A DNA stretch of 64,000 nucleotides, from assembly GCA_016712745.1 (NCBI GenBank), contig JADJQN010000015.1, positions 878,805 to 942,804 on the forward strand, given 5' to 3'. The notes under the pieces were generated by a model that did no database searches, was not told the DNA's origin, and saw nothing but the letters and a program-made list of their open reading frames with translations. Shown here in pieces: positions 1 to 9,195 of the stretch (positions within the stretch are counted from its first letter, which is position 1; each line of letters begins with the position of its first letter). The translations under genes and the position numbers were made by a program. Origin of the DNA: Sandaracinaceae bacterium (lineage in GTDB: Bacteria > Myxococcota_A > Polyangia > Polyangiales > JADJQN01).

Positions 1-2056
1 CGAGAACCATCGTGAACGACGCCGTGCCTCCCGCTTCGGTGGTTGTGAGCCCGCTGGTTGGTGTGACCACGACACTCGCAAAATCGTTGTCGTTATTGGT
101 GACGAGTACGTCTGCCACTGCGAGTCCGCTGTAACTCATGTCGGTGCTAGTGGCGGCGCCCGTGATGATCGAATAGGCGATCGGGCCATCGATGATCGTA
201 TCGTTCACGCCGGTAATTAGTACCCCCTGCGGTGAGTTCCAGTTCCCAGTGGTAAAAGTGAGACTCGCTGGACTCACCGTACCCTCGGTTGTATCTGAGC
301 TCATCAAAGAGATTACAACGTTCGCACTCGGTATCGTTGCCAGGCGTACGGTGAACGACGACGATCCTCCCGACTCAGTCGTCACGAGCCCAGAGATTGG
401 GCTGACCACAACCGACGCGGTGTCGTTGTCGTTGTTGGTGAGCGTGACGTCGGCCGCGTTCAGCCCATTGTAGTTGAGGTCGGTGCTCGTAGCCGCAGCG
501 GTGATGACGTGATAGACGCGGGCACCATCAGCGTACGAATCGTCGACTCCGGTCACGGTAACGATATGGCTGCCGTAGCTGAAAGGCGTGAACGTCACGC
601 TGCTCGGCGAAACGCTTCCCTCACTAGGCGTATCCGAGGTCAAGTTGACCGTCACGTTGCCCGTGGGTGCGGTGTTCAAGCTGAGCGCGAACGTCGCCGT
701 GCCGCCACTTTCAGTGGTGACCAATCCGCTTGCGGGCGTTACCGTAATTCCCGGCGCGTCGTCGTCGAGGTTCGTGTAAGCGACGGTTTGCGGCGCGAGT
801 CCCGCGTAGTCCGGGTCGGCGGTCGCCATAATCGAGAACGAGACGTCGTAGTCGATGTTGCCGTCGGCCATCGCATCGTCGACACCGGTAACCGTAACCG
901 TGCGCGGCGTATTCCAAGTCGCTCGGGTGAAGCTGAGCACCATCGGCGAGACTGTGCCTTCGGTTGTGTCACTTGAAGCAACCGTCACAGTGACGCTCGC
1001 GATGGGCTCGGAGCTAAGCGTTACGGTAATCGCGTCGGCGGTTCCATTCTCCGACGTGACGTGCGTCGCAGCGCTCACAGAAAATCCAGGCGAATCGTCG
1101 TCTGTGTTCGTGATCGAGACCGCGTCTCCTCCGAGGCCGACATAGTCCGCATCGCCACTCGCTGGACCGACGAGCACCTCATAGACGACGTCGCCATCGT
1201 TTGCGAAGTCGTCGACGCCCGTCACCGTGATGGCTTGCGGAATGTTCCAGTTCGACGTTGTGAACACCGCGGATGTGGTCGCGATGCTGCCTTCAGTGGC
1301 GTCACTGACATCGAGTGCTATCGCGACGTCTGTGATCGGCTGCGACTGAAGCACGATTGAGAAGTCCGCAGTACTTCCGCCCTCGCTTGTCGTTAGGCCG
1401 CTCGTAGGCAGCACAAGAATTCCCGGAGTCGCATCATCGTAGTTCGTTCCACCGACATCGGGCGGATTGAAGCCTGCATACAATGGGTCGGCACTGATAC
1501 AAGGAGCCGTGATGATCGTGAATGCTTTGTTTCCGTCGGGCGTTCCGTCGGCGATACCGGTCGCGGTGATGGTCTGCGCTGACGCCCAGTTCTCGCTCGT
1601 GAACGTGATCGAATTGGGAGACACGCTCGCCTCGAGCACGTCACTGCTCGAGAGTTCAATCGTCACGTCGTCGGTCGGTGCGCTGCCGAGAACGATGGTG
1701 AAGGTGTCCGACATTCCGGTCTCGGTCGTCATCAAGCCCGAGGCACGCGAGACGAGGACGTCGGGACTGGCGGGCAGTGGCATGTCCGTTTCGACGCCCC
1801 CGTCCATGGTGGCGTCTTCGCCTGCGTCGCTCGCATCGAATGACCCGTCCATCGACGCATCAACGCTGGCATCGAATCCGGAATCGCTCGCATCAGGCCC
1901 TGAATCCACCAGAGGACCTAGATCCGCGGCGTCCTGCGTCCCGTCGCTCGCGCCTGCCGCATCCCGCGCCTCATGAGCTTCATAGCCCAAGCGTCCGCAC
2001 GCGGTGAGGCCGAGTAGTGCAATGATAAGAGTGATTCGTAAGTGCGTCGACGGCAT
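1..2056 (-). CDS. Calx-beta-like repeat lipoprotein (partial, C-terminus beyond window)
   Basis: The open frame runs without a stop from the ATG at 2056 to the window edge, giving at least 685 residues. The N-terminus is a lipoprotein signal with lipobox LTAC (Cys20), so the protein is probably anchored to the outer membrane. Residues 21-95 form a linker rich in Asp, Ala and Ser. From about residue 98 there are repeats of roughly 110 residues, each opening with a V-x-PTSGLTTTE-like strand and closing with GVDD and an NxDND turn. Five are complete and a sixth is cut off. This pattern resembles Calx-beta or cadherin-like extracellular repeats, which bind calcium in some families. An adhesive or structural role on the cell surface is an inference. 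Confidence 0.85.
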   Translation of the reverse strand, partial: MPSTHLRITLIIALLGLTACGRLGYEAHEARDAAGASDGTQDAADLGPLVDSGPDASDSGFDASVDASMDGSFDASDAGEDATMDGGVETDMPLPASPDVLVSRASGLMTTETGMSDTFTIVLGSAPTDDVTIELSSSDVLEASVSPNSITFTSENWASAQTITATGIADGTPDGNKAFTIITAPCISADPLYAGFNPPDVGGTNYDDATPGILVLPTSGLTTSEGGSTADFSIVLQSQPITDVAIALDVSDATEGSIATTSAVFTTSNWNIPQAITVTGVDDFANDGDVVYEVLVGPASGDADYVGLGGDAVSITNTDDDSPGFSVSAATHVTSENGTADAITVTLSSEPIASVTVTVASSDTTEGTVSPMVLSFTRATWNTPRTVTVTGVDDAMADGNIDYDVSFSIMATADPDYAGLAPQTVAYTNLDDDAPGITVTPASGLVTTESGGTATFALSLNTAPTGNVTVNLTSDTPSEGSVSPSSVTFTPFSYGSHIVTVTGVDDSYADGARVYHVITAAATSTDLNYNGLNAADVTLTNNDNDTASVVVSPISGLVTTESGGSSSFTVRLATIPSANVVISLMSSDTTEGTVSPASLTFTTGNWNSPQGVLITGVNDTIIDGPIAYSIITGAATSTDMSYSGLAVADVLVTNNDNDFASVVVTPTSGLTTTEAGGTASFTMVL

Positions 2057-2175
2057 CGCGGCTCAACGTAGCAGCGCTTCAAACCCGATACAACGAAGCG
2101 CTGTGGCGGCGCGAGGCCGCTGCCCGCGCCCTCTGCCTGCGGAGCTGCACTTCGCGCAGTGTCGTTAACGACTAC

Positions 2176-2204
2176 GAGCGCCGACAGCGATGGCTGTGGC
2201 GCTC
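2176..2204. other. Stem-loop between methyltransferase and lipoprotein genes
   Basis: GAGCGCC and ACAGC pair with GCTGT and GGCGCTC around a 4-base loop, with one bulged G. The hairpin lies 24 bases past the methyltransferase stop on the minus strand. There is no T-run, so it could be an RNA 3'-end or processing structure but is not a classical intrinsic terminator. Confidence 0.3.
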
Positions 2205-2227
2205 GCGATCGTAGCTTAGGCGTTCGC

Positions 2228-3271
2228 TTAGGCGCTGGCGCCAGCGGGCTTTTCGACGAGGACGACTTTGTACGTATCCGTGCCATCGACCATGTTGTCG
2301 TAAAGGCGCGTGCCTGGATTGCGTGCGAAATTCTTGAGAGCGATTTCGGCTTCCACGCGACGCTTGGCGCCGTAGTACGGAATCTTGAAACCGTGGAAGG
2401 TGCGAAGGCAGTGATCGACGAAGATGTCGATACGCTTCTTGTCTTCATCACGAGCTTGAACGGCTTCCTTCGTCACGTCGCGCACTTCGCGAACCTTCAT
2501 GCCGATGGACTCGAGATAGTCGAAGCAGGGCTTCCAGGTCGCTTCCGGAATCGCATTGCCCCACACAATGTGTCCACCGGGCTTGAGCATGCGCTGTGCA
2601 GTTTTGAAGAAGCGGCGATCCTCGTCCGTGATGACGCCGGGCATTTCCGTGACGTGCGTTTCATTCACGGCAACAAAGTCAGCAACGCTGTCTTTGATGT
2701 CTGCTTTCGTTGCATCGACGCAGGTCGCGACGAGGCGTCCGCCGAGCCCTGGCACATGCTTGCGGCGCGCGGTTTGAATCGCCGCGTACTGCATGTCGAG
2801 CGCTTCGTAGGTGCACTCAGGCAGCACGGTGGTGCACACGTAGTTGGCGCCAGCGCCAGTGCCGCATCCCATTTCAACGACGTGGACTTTGCCCTTGCGC
2901 GCCGCAACGTAGTCTTTGACTTCCGCGAATTGGTAGAGACCCGCGTAAGCGTTCTTCCCGAAGCGCTGGGGATCGTTGGCTTGTGTCGGACACGGGCCCC
3001 ACGTCTTTGGCCAAGCGCAGCCCCATGTGTTGAACGTGAACTCGTATGACGCGCCGGTCTCCGACGGGACGTTGCCAACCGAGCGGTAGAGCGCATAGAG
3101 AAGCGAATACAATGACTGCTTGTCGTAATCGTCTTCACTGACGTCGCCGTCGGTGGTTGAAATCTTGCTCTTCTTCTCGAAAGCCGTGCTTGCGATCCAA
3201 GCGGCGAGAATGAATTGAAGCTGAGTCTTCGAGTAGTCAGCTTTGCGGTCGAGGGCGGTGAGAACATCCAT
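2228..3271 (-). CDS. Class I SAM-dependent methyltransferase
   Basis: The protein has 347 residues. A Rossmann-type methyltransferase core is recognisable from motif I, VEMGCGTGAGA, at about residues 131-141, followed by an acidic strand end (EALDM), a DATKAD segment and a post-motif stretch MLKPGGHIVWG. The first 115 residues form a helical cap with several Trp and Cys residues (NTWGCAWPKTWGPC) that may shape the substrate pocket. The substrate cannot be told from the sequence; the cap-plus-core layout fits a small-molecule methyltransferase. It appears monocistronic, with 395 bases without a gene upstream. Confidence 0.8.
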   Translation of the reverse strand: MDVLTALDRKADYSKTQLQFILAAWIASTAFEKKSKISTTDGDVSEDDYDKQSLYSLLYALYRSVGNVPSETGASYEFTFNTWGCAWPKTWGPCPTQANDPQRFGKNAYAGLYQFAEVKDYVAARKGKVHVVEMGCGTGAGANYVCTTVLPECTYEALDMQYAAIQTARRKHVPGLGGRLVATCVDATKADIKDSVADFVAVNETHVTEMPGVITDEDRRFFKTAQRMLKPGGHIVWGNAIPEATWKPCFDYLESIGMKVREVRDVTKEAVQARDEDKKRIDIFVDHCLRTFHGFKIPYYGAKRRVEAEIALKNFARNPGTRLYDNMVDGTDTYKVVLVEKPAGASA

Positions 3272-3666
3272 GTCGTCTAGTCTCCGATACGAGTTGCGTC
3301 ATTCGGGACAAGTCGATGTCCTCGGCGCACAAACAGCCCGCTACCTTGGCTGATGGAAATCATTTGGGATACGTAATTGTTAGGTCGCGTGCACTGAATA
3401 GCTGCGAAGTCGCTTGAATGATTGGTGATCGCGGTGCGAAGAAAATCCTAGCTGCGATTCAAATGAACTCACTTCGCGCGAACCTGCAGCGTTTTGTCGG
3501 CGCGAGATCAGAACAAGGCGTGAGTGCGTCGTCGGACGTCGCGAAGCGTCGAGTGCCGTCGTGCGGGCTCTCGCACGACCGCGTGACGGACAAAAAAAGC
3601 TAACGGACCGGTGGCAGTTCGAAGCGGCTGCGCTAGCTTCGGCGCGTTTTCTAACGAGGCCTCTAT
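3272..3666. other. Intergenic region without recognisable gene
   Basis: This divergent intergenic stretch is less GC-rich than its surroundings and must hold the promoters of the methyltransferase (minus) and the small lipoprotein (plus). No coding frame with typical codon bias, no tRNA and no convincing promoter box were recognised. A run of seven A bases lies near 3593. Confidence 0.6.
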
Positions 3667-4263
3667 ATGAACCGCGCATTTCAGATCATCGTAGGGTTCA
3701 CTCTCGCTGCATGCAGCGCCTCGCACGCCGCGACCCTTGACCCACGCGACGCGGGAACTGTAAGCGATGCATCAAGCATGAGCGATGCAGCGTTTCACAC
3801 AGCCCCCGACGCGCGCGACGATAGCGGCAGCACGCCAGGCGACGCGTCCAGCGACGCCGGTGACGATCTCTATGCGCGCTACATCGCGTATTTGATGGCG
3901 GGCGAACGCTCGGCAATCCACGGCTGCACCTGTACCTGGGCATCGCATTACGACAGCGAGGACGCATGCATCGCCGCTGCGACGCTGAGTGATGTGGAAA
4001 CCAACTGTTCCTGGACCGCATTCTCCGATCACCGTGAGCAGTTGCAGCCCACGTTCGATTGCACGTACACCGCGCAGCTCGCGTACTTCCGCTGCATGGG
4101 CCGCGTCCCATGCGACGAATCGGTTGCATCGGATTTCGAATACTCGTGCTCGTCTCAGTTCGACGAGGTCCGATACTCGTGCCCGGAGCGCGACCAAGCC
4201 GCAAGCGACGCGATGCGCGAACAGTACTACGCATGCATCGGAGACCTCCCGCCAAATCGGTAG
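3667..4263 (+). CDS. Small Cys-containing lipoprotein
   Basis: The protein has 198 residues and a signal peptide ending in lipobox LAAC (Cys16). A linker rich in Asp, Ala and Ser covers about residues 23-65. The C-terminal domain of about 130 residues has roughly ten Cys, including a CTCTW start, which suggests disulfides in the periplasm or on the surface. No known domain was recognised. The linker resembles those of the lipoproteins at 1-2056 and 41982-43382. The stop codon overlaps a 19-bp tandem repeat. Confidence 0.7.
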   Translation: MNRAFQIIVGFTLAACSASHAATLDPRDAGTVSDASSMSDAAFHTAPDARDDSGSTPGDASSDAGDDLYARYIAYLMAGERSAIHGCTCTWASHYDSEDACIAAATLSDVETNCSWTAFSDHREQLQPTFDCTYTAQLAYFRCMGRVPCDESVASDFEYSCSSQFDEVRYSCPERDQAASDAMREQYYACIGDLPPNR

Positions 4264-4319
4264 CCCGCGCGCGCGTTTGGAGCCCGCGCGCGGGTTTGGG
4301 GCCCGCGCGCGGGTTTGGG
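4263..4319 (+). repeat. Three tandem 19-bp GC-rich units
   Basis: The unit GCCCGCGCGCGGGTTTGGG occurs three times in a row. The last two copies are identical and the first differs at two positions. The array begins on the last base of the lipoprotein stop codon and runs directly into a 28-bp perfect inverted repeat. Each unit contains a short GC palindrome. Confidence 0.9.
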
Positions 4320-4385
4320 GACGATCGGTGAAATAGTGAAATAGGCGGCTGGCGTCGCTATTTCACTATTTCACCGATCGTCCCC
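4317..4385. repeat. Perfect 28-bp inverted repeat with 13-bp loop
   Basis: The left arm 4317-4344 begins GGGGACGATCGG and ends GTGAAATAG. The right arm 4358-4385 is its exact reverse complement, and the loop is 13 bases. It sits between the convergent lipoprotein and CoA-transferase genes. It lacks a T-run, so bidirectional termination is possible but not shown. The GGGGAC and GTCCCC ends resemble the REP palindromes found elsewhere in the window. Confidence 0.95.
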
Positions 4386-4394
4386 TCTTCAGAG

Positions 4395-5048
4395 CTAAAC
4401 GGTCATGGGCTTCACGTCGTTGCCGACGATGAGCTTCGGCTGCGTCTTCTTTACGATGTCGTCGGTGCTTACGCCCGGGGCGGTTTCGCGCAGGATGAGG
4501 CCGTCCTTGGTGATGTCGATCACGGCGAGGTCGGTGATGATGCGGTGCACGACGCCTTTGCCGGTGAGCGGCAGTGCACACTCGTTGAGAATCTTTGGGT
4601 CACCGTTCTTGGACGAGTGCTCCATGATCACCACGACACGTTTAGCGCCATGAACGAGATCCATCGCTCCGCCCATTCCTTTGATCATCTTGCCGGGGAT
4701 CATCCAGTTGGCGAGATCGCCATTGGCGGCAACTTCCATCGCGCCGAGAATCGCCAAGTCGATATGACCTCCGCGAATCATGCCGAAGGATTGCGCGCTG
4801 TCGAAGATCGACGAGCCTGGCATCATCGTGACCGTCTCTTTGCCGGCGTTGATGAGGTCGGCGTCTTCTTTGCCTTCCTCCGGGTAGGGGCCGATGCCAA
4901 GCAGGCCGTTCTCGCTCTGCAACATCACTTCGACGCCTTTGGGAATGTAGTTCGCAACGAGCGTGGGCATGCCGATGCCGAGGTTTACGTAGAAGCCATC
5001 ACGCAATTCCTGCGCTGCGCGTTGGGCGATTTGTTCGCGACTGAGCAT
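4395..5048 (-). CDS. scoB: 3-oxoacid CoA-transferase, subunit B
   Basis: The protein has 217 residues, the usual size for a bacterial beta subunit. It carries the family I CoA-transferase signature SENGLLG, whose Glu (about residue 46) forms the enzyme-CoA thioester. Other family features are GIGMPTL near the N-terminus and the ILGAMEV segment. With subunit A it moves CoA between succinyl-CoA or another acyl-CoA and a 3-oxo acid, in ketone-body or short-chain acid use. The start codon shares one base with the stop of the upstream subunit (TGATG), indicating translational coupling. The acyl donor cannot be assigned. Confidence 0.93.
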   Translation of the reverse strand: MLSREQIAQRAAQELRDGFYVNLGIGMPTLVANYIPKGVEVMLQSENGLLGIGPYPEEGKEDADLINAGKETVTMMPGSSIFDSAQSFGMIRGGHIDLAILGAMEVAANGDLANWMIPGKMIKGMGGAMDLVHGAKRVVVIMEHSSKNGDPKILNECALPLTGKGVVHRIITDLAVIDITKDGLILRETAPGVSTDDIVKKTQPKLIVGNDVKPMTV

Positions 5049-5755
5049 CAGACCGCCTCCTTCTTGCGTACCGTGCGACGTTCAATCTTCTTTTGGTGCT
5101 GGCCATTGCCGACGACGACACGCTGCACGTAAACGCCTGGCAAGTGCACGTGGTCGGGATCGATGCTTCCAACCTCGACGAGCTCTTCGACTTCGGCGAT
5201 GGTGATCTTGCCGGCCATCGCAACGAGCGGATTGAAGTTGCGCGCGGTCTTGCGGAAGACGAGGTTGCCGTAGCGGTCGCCTCTCCACGCTTTGACGAGC
5301 GCGAAGTCGCCAACGATTCCGCGTTCCATCACGTACATGCGTCCGTTGAACTCGCGCGTCTCCTTGCCTTCAGCGACCTGCGTGCCAAATCCCGCCGGCG
5401 TGAAAAACGCCGGAATGCCGGAGCCGCCGGCACGGAGGCGCTCAGCGAGAGTGCCTTGCGGGCAAAGCTCAACCTCAAGCTCGCCCGAAAGAAACTGGCG
5501 CTCGAACTCTTTGTTCTCGCCGACGTAGCTCGAGACCATCTTCTTGATCTGTTTTGGGCCGAGCAGAAGTCCCAAACCAAAATCGTCGACACCGCAGTTG
5601 TTGGAAACGACCGTGAGACCCTTGGTCCCGCGTTCCCGAAGCGCTGCGATGCAGAGCTCGGGGATCCCGCAGAGACCAAAACCACCCGAGAGGAGCGTCG
5701 CTCCGTCCGGGATATCTTTGACAGCTTCTGCTGCGCTCTTGACGACCTTGTCCAT
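5048..5755 (-). CDS. scoA: 3-oxoacid CoA-transferase, subunit A
   Basis: The protein has 235 residues, the expected length of the alpha subunit. The CoA-binding signature [10 protein letters not shown] lies near residue 25, followed by [15 protein letters not shown] Gly-rich loop [16 protein letters not shown] and the [20 protein letters not shown] tail are typical of succinyl-CoA:3-ketoacid transferases. It is the first gene of a two-gene operon with subunit B. The last 12 residues are rich in Lys and Arg, which is harmless variation in this family. Confidence 0.93.
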   Translation of the reverse strand: MDKVVKSAAEAVKDIPDGATLLSGGFGLCGIPELCIAALRERGTKGLTVVSNNCGVDDFGLGLLLGPKQIKKMVSSYVGENKEFERQFLSGELEVELCPQGTLAERLRAGGSGIPAFFTPAGFGTQVAEGKETREFNGRMYVMERGIVGDFALVKAWRGDRYGNLVFRKTARNFNPLVAMAGKITIAEVEELVEVGSIDPDHVHLPGVYVQRVVVGNGQHQKKIERRTVRKKEAV

Positions 5756-5812
5756 GCGCGCTTTTTAGCACGGCGCAGCCTGACCGGGGAATACGCGGAA
5801 ACACGCGTTGCG

Positions 5813-7366
5813 CTACAGGTTGCCGGGCTCGCGAGGGGCAGGCTGCCAGTGCGACGTGATGAAGTTGTATTCGCGCTGTGCGTCGGCGTTGGGCGGATCG
5901 TCGGGCGTGGCAAAGGCGTGGATACCGATTGCGGCTACGGCGACGGCGATGACGGAGGCGATGATTCGCTCGCGAGCGTTCTTCAGTAGGCGCAGCGAGT
6001 AGATGAGCGCTGCTGCCGCGACGATGAGCAGAGGATACATCGCTGTGGTGCCGAAGACGTCCCAATAGTGCAGTGCGGTGAGAGGAGCAAAGTTGTTCTC
6101 GATCAGCGGAACAAATATTTGCGCAACCGGGCGCGTCACAGGCTCGGGCAGGTGAGGGTAGTAGGCACTGGGAATGCCCGAGGCAACGAAACCAATGGCG
6201 GCGGTGCCGAGTGCGAGACCCGCGGCGAGTGGTTTGCTCTTCGCTGCGATCCATTCGAGCCCTGCGAGCGCGGGCCACGCGACGAAAGGTACGACGACCG
6301 CGAGGTAACGGGGACCGATGGTCCAGCCGCCGCGCCAGTTGTTCATCAGCGAGATGACGAGGCCCGTGCCGAGCGTGATCGCGAGTGCTGCGAGGGCGTC
6401 GGTGCGGTCGCGCCGGCGTCGCAGGAGCAGAACCCAACCGACGAATGCGAAGAAGAGTATCGGCGTAAGGGGAAAGAGACCGAAGCCTGTGTCGAAGAAG
6501 AGGCCCCGAGCGCCGTCTGCGTGAAAGCCGTCGGCTCCGAAGAAGCCCTGCTCATGCGCGGCGCGGAAGGCCGGGTTTTCTACGAAAAGATGCCCGGGCC
6601 GAAACGGACTTCCGAAGGAGCGCCATTGAAAATGCATCATCAAGAGGGTCGGAAGAGCGCCGCCGATGGCAAAGGGCACCAGGCGTTTCCACGGCCGCAC
6701 GCACGCGAGTGCGTAAACTGCGAGGACGACGGAGACGACAAAACCCGGATACTCGAAGAAAGTGACGCCCGCAGTGCACAGGCCGGCAACGAACGCTGCG
6801 GTGCCTGAAAGCTTCTTCTTCTCACGCGCCTCCGCGAGCAAGGCAAACGCCACGAACGCTGCGGCCGCGCTCTGCGTATGACTGACGAACATCATTCCGT
6901 AGCCGTATAAGAGCGAGCCAATCGCCACGGAGTAGAAGACCGACTCAGCGAGCACTCCTGATTTTGCGCGGCGCCGCAGCCAGCGATAAAAGAAGACGAG
7001 AAAAAGAACAGTGGGAAACATGCTGGCTGTGGCGCGGCATACCCAAAGCGCGGTGGTGCGATCGAAGTTCTTGGCGAACGTATAGTAGAGGAAGTAGCCG
7101 GGCACCCCGAGCATGCTCGTGCCAGGAGCCTTTACGCTGTAGAAGTGTCCGTCCCGTACCCCCGCGTCGTTGACCCACCCCCAACGCGCGCGCACTTCGT
7201 CGATTTGGTACGAGTGGTTTTCGACGAGCGCCGCCGTCATGTAGAGGCGAACGTTCTCGTTCGGGTTGTTCAGGTCCGGCTGGTAGGGAAAGACGTAGAA
7301 GTACGCGAACGCGCAGACGATGAAGGCAAACGCGCTGCCTCGTATTTTTCCGCCGTTACCCGACAT
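5813..7366 (-). CDS. Polytopic membrane protein, glycosyltransferase-like (GT-C type)
   Basis: From the ATG at 7366 the protein has 517 residues. An in-frame upstream start at 7414 would add 16 charged residues before the first helix and is less likely. About eleven hydrophobic helices alternate with soluble loops. The first loop after helix 1 carries NNPNENVRLYMT and later KAPGTSM, a layout seen in GT-C-fold transferases that use polyprenyl-linked sugars. It is divergent from the next gene, also a GT-C-like protein, and resembles the protein at 29785-30990 in its first loop. The donor and acceptor are unknown; a role in surface glycan assembly is inferred. Confidence 0.7.
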   Translation of the reverse strand: MSGNGGKIRGSAFAFIVCAFAYFYVFPYQPDLNNPNENVRLYMTAALVENHSYQIDEVRARWGWVNDAGVRDGHFYSVKAPGTSMLGVPGYFLYYTFAKNFDRTTALWVCRATASMFPTVLFLVFFYRWLRRRAKSGVLAESVFYSVAIGSLLYGYGMMFVSHTQSAAAAFVAFALLAEAREKKKLSGTAAFVAGLCTAGVTFFEYPGFVVSVVLAVYALACVRPWKRLVPFAIGGALPTLLMMHFQWRSFGSPFRPGHLFVENPAFRAAHEQGFFGADGFHADGARGLFFDTGFGLFPLTPILFFAFVGWVLLLRRRRDRTDALAALAITLGTGLVISLMNNWRGGWTIGPRYLAVVVPFVAWPALAGLEWIAAKSKPLAAGLALGTAAIGFVASGIPSAYYPHLPEPVTRPVAQIFVPLIENNFAPLTALHYWDVFGTTAMYPLLIVAAAALIYSLRLLKNARERIIASVIAVAVAAIGIHAFATPDDPPNADAQREYNFITSHWQPAPREPGNL

Positions 7367-7425
7367 CGCGGCGCAGCGTAGCGCGAAACCGGCGCGCTTG
7401 CGCGCATCAACCAACGCACTCTTCT

Positions 7426-9180
7426 GTGCTAAACCTCGCCGCCGTGACGCCGGTTGCTGCAGAGAAAACGACTAAAACACTCACAGAGCAGCTGAGTGCG
7501 CCTCGCATTGCTGCGGTCATTGCCGTGATCGCGCTCATCTACGGCATCGCGAGCATGCACCGTTACGGCGTGACGAGTGACGCGCCGGCTCTCTACTACG
7601 CTGGCGACCGCACCCTCTACTGGATGGGGCGTCCCACCGAGCACGGCGCACTCGATTTTCGCGGCAACGATCCGCCGGCATTCACGAGCACTTTCGATCG
7701 TCACCAAGCAGCGTATGACGACTCGATTTGGTTCCCAGTTTTTCCGGGACTGGTCTGCGCGATAACCTCTGCGGTTTTTCACGACTCGCTTGGCCTTCTG
7801 AATGTGATCGACGGACATCACCTCGGCCTGCTCTTGCTCCACTGTGTTGGACTCTTCTTTTTCTGCGTCTACACGTCGCGCTTATTCGGGCGAGTGGGCG
7901 GAGTTGCCGCAACGCTTGTGCTAGCGCTCTTTCCAAGCTCGATTGGTCACTCCTTCAACAATCCAAAGGACTGGCCGTGCGCAATCTTCTACGGCCTGGC
8001 GATGCTCGCCGCGTGCACGGGCATTGTGGAGCAGCGCGCGCGGCATCTGATTGCGGCCGCAGTCTTCGTAGGCCTTTCAATCAGCGCCAAGTTCAACGGC
8101 TACCTCGTTTTCGCAAACTTGGTGTTGTGGGTGCCGATTGCGTGGTGGCTCCTCTACCGCAAGAAAGTAGAAATCAGCGCAGCGATGGCTTCGGCCTTCA
8201 TCGCGATGCCCTACATCGCCTTCGCACTATTCATCGTGCTGTGGCCATGGATTTGGCACGCCGGAATCGCGCGCGGTTGGGACAATTTCGCCGAGCACAT
8301 TCGCTTCATGATCTCACGAGGCGTCGGCGATCGACCAACGTGGACAAGCTATCCGTTCCGCGTGCTCTTCCTCATGTCGCCCCCTGTCGTCCTCCTGCTG
8401 GCGATGTTTGGCGCGGCAAGCGGATGGCGGGGGGATGAGCGCCAGCGTGTGATTTGGATTCTGCTCCTCATTTGGTTGCTCTTCCCGCTCGTGCGCATCG
8501 CGGCGCCGCATTCGAACTTCTACGATGCCAATCGACACTTCCTCGAGTACGTGCCCGCGCTCTGCGCGCTCGCCGGATTTGGCGTCGCGCGCGCCTACGA
8601 CCTGCTGCGCCACTCAAAAAGGGGACTGTCCCCTTTTATTTTGTCCCCGCTTGTTGGCGTGGCTGTGGTTGGGCTTGTCTACGCGGACGCTCTCTACCGG
8701 CCGTTCGAAGCCGCGTACTTCAACGCCTTCGCGGGCGGTCTCCACGGCGCTCAACGCGACCGGCCCCTCTCCATGGAGGAGCCGCATGTCGGTTGGGCAA
8801 ACGGTACCGAGGGCGATTTTTGGTGGAGCTCGGTCCGCGACGCGGTGACGTTCTTGCGCGAGCATCGCGTGACCAATTCGGTGGGTTTGTGTCAGACCGG
8901 AAAACTGCTTTGGGCCGATAGCTGGCCTGAGGATGCTCCCATGCCGAACTTCGTCGACGCGCGCGACCCAGGTTTCAACGAAACGTCATGGGTCTACATC
9001 ATGCCGCGCCAGACATCGTGCCCATGGCCGATGGTGCAGCGGCTCGAGTCCGAACGCCCCATTGTTCATCGGGTCGAGCGCGACGGCGGACTCATCTTCG
9101 AAATCCTCGGTGCGCGCGATGGATTACCCCACCAACCACGGCCGACCACGCTCGAAAATGCCCGACGTTTTGCGCGTTAG
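7426..9180 (+). CDS. GT39/ArnT-like membrane glycosyltransferase
   Basis: The protein has 584 residues from a GTG start; a second GTG at 7444 is also possible. Helix 1 is followed by a loop with TSDAPALYYAGD and, after FDRHQAAYDDSIWFP, by many helices, including ALFPSSIGHSFNNPKDWPC. The acidic residues in the first periplasmic loop fit the catalytic Asp of protein-mannosyl and aminoarabinose transferases. The last 110 residues form a soluble domain. Bases 8616-8648, inside the frame, are a REP-like palindrome encoding SKRGLSPFILSP, which looks like an insertion into a loop between helices that kept the frame open. Confidence 0.75.
   Translation: MLNLAAVTPVAAEKTTKTLTEQLSAPRIAAVIAVIALIYGIASMHRYGVTSDAPALYYAGDRTLYWMGRPTEHGALDFRGNDPPAFTSTFDRHQAAYDDSIWFPVFPGLVCAITSAVFHDSLGLLNVIDGHHLGLLLLHCVGLFFFCVYTSRLFGRVGGVAATLVLALFPSSIGHSFNNPKDWPCAIFYGLAMLAACTGIVEQRARHLIAAAVFVGLSISAKFNGYLVFANLVLWVPIAWWLLYRKKVEISAAMASAFIAMPYIAFALFIVLWPWIWHAGIARGWDNFAEHIRFMISRGVGDRPTWTSYPFRVLFLMSPPVVLLLAMFGAASGWRGDERQRVIWILLLIWLLFPLVRIAAPHSNFYDANRHFLEYVPALCALAGFGVARAYDLLRHSKRGLSPFILSPLVGVAVVGLVYADALYRPFEAAYFNAFAGGLHGAQRDRPLSMEEPHVGWANGTEGDFWWSSVRDAVTFLREHRVTNSVGLCQTGKLLWADSWPEDAPMPNFVDARDPGFNETSWVYIMPRQTSCPWPMVQRLESERPIVHRVERDGGLIFEILGARDGLPHQPRPTTLENARRFAR
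8616..8648 (+). repeat. REP-like palindrome inside a coding region
   Basis: Four A bases, GGGGAC, a central T, GTCCCC and four T bases form a perfect palindrome, followed by ATTTTGTCCCC. The core GGGGACTGTCCCC is a variant of the GGGGACGTTCCCC element at 15970-16183 and around the RAYT gene at 35554. It lies in frame within the GT39-like gene. Confidence 0.85.
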
Positions 9181-9195
9181 GTGCGTTGACCGGGG

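Noticed and set aside
192..1360. Several plus-strand frames of 63-155 residues over the first 1.4 kb
   Set aside because: They are shadows of the minus-strand Calx-beta-like lipoprotein, whose continuous frame and repeat pattern are clear.
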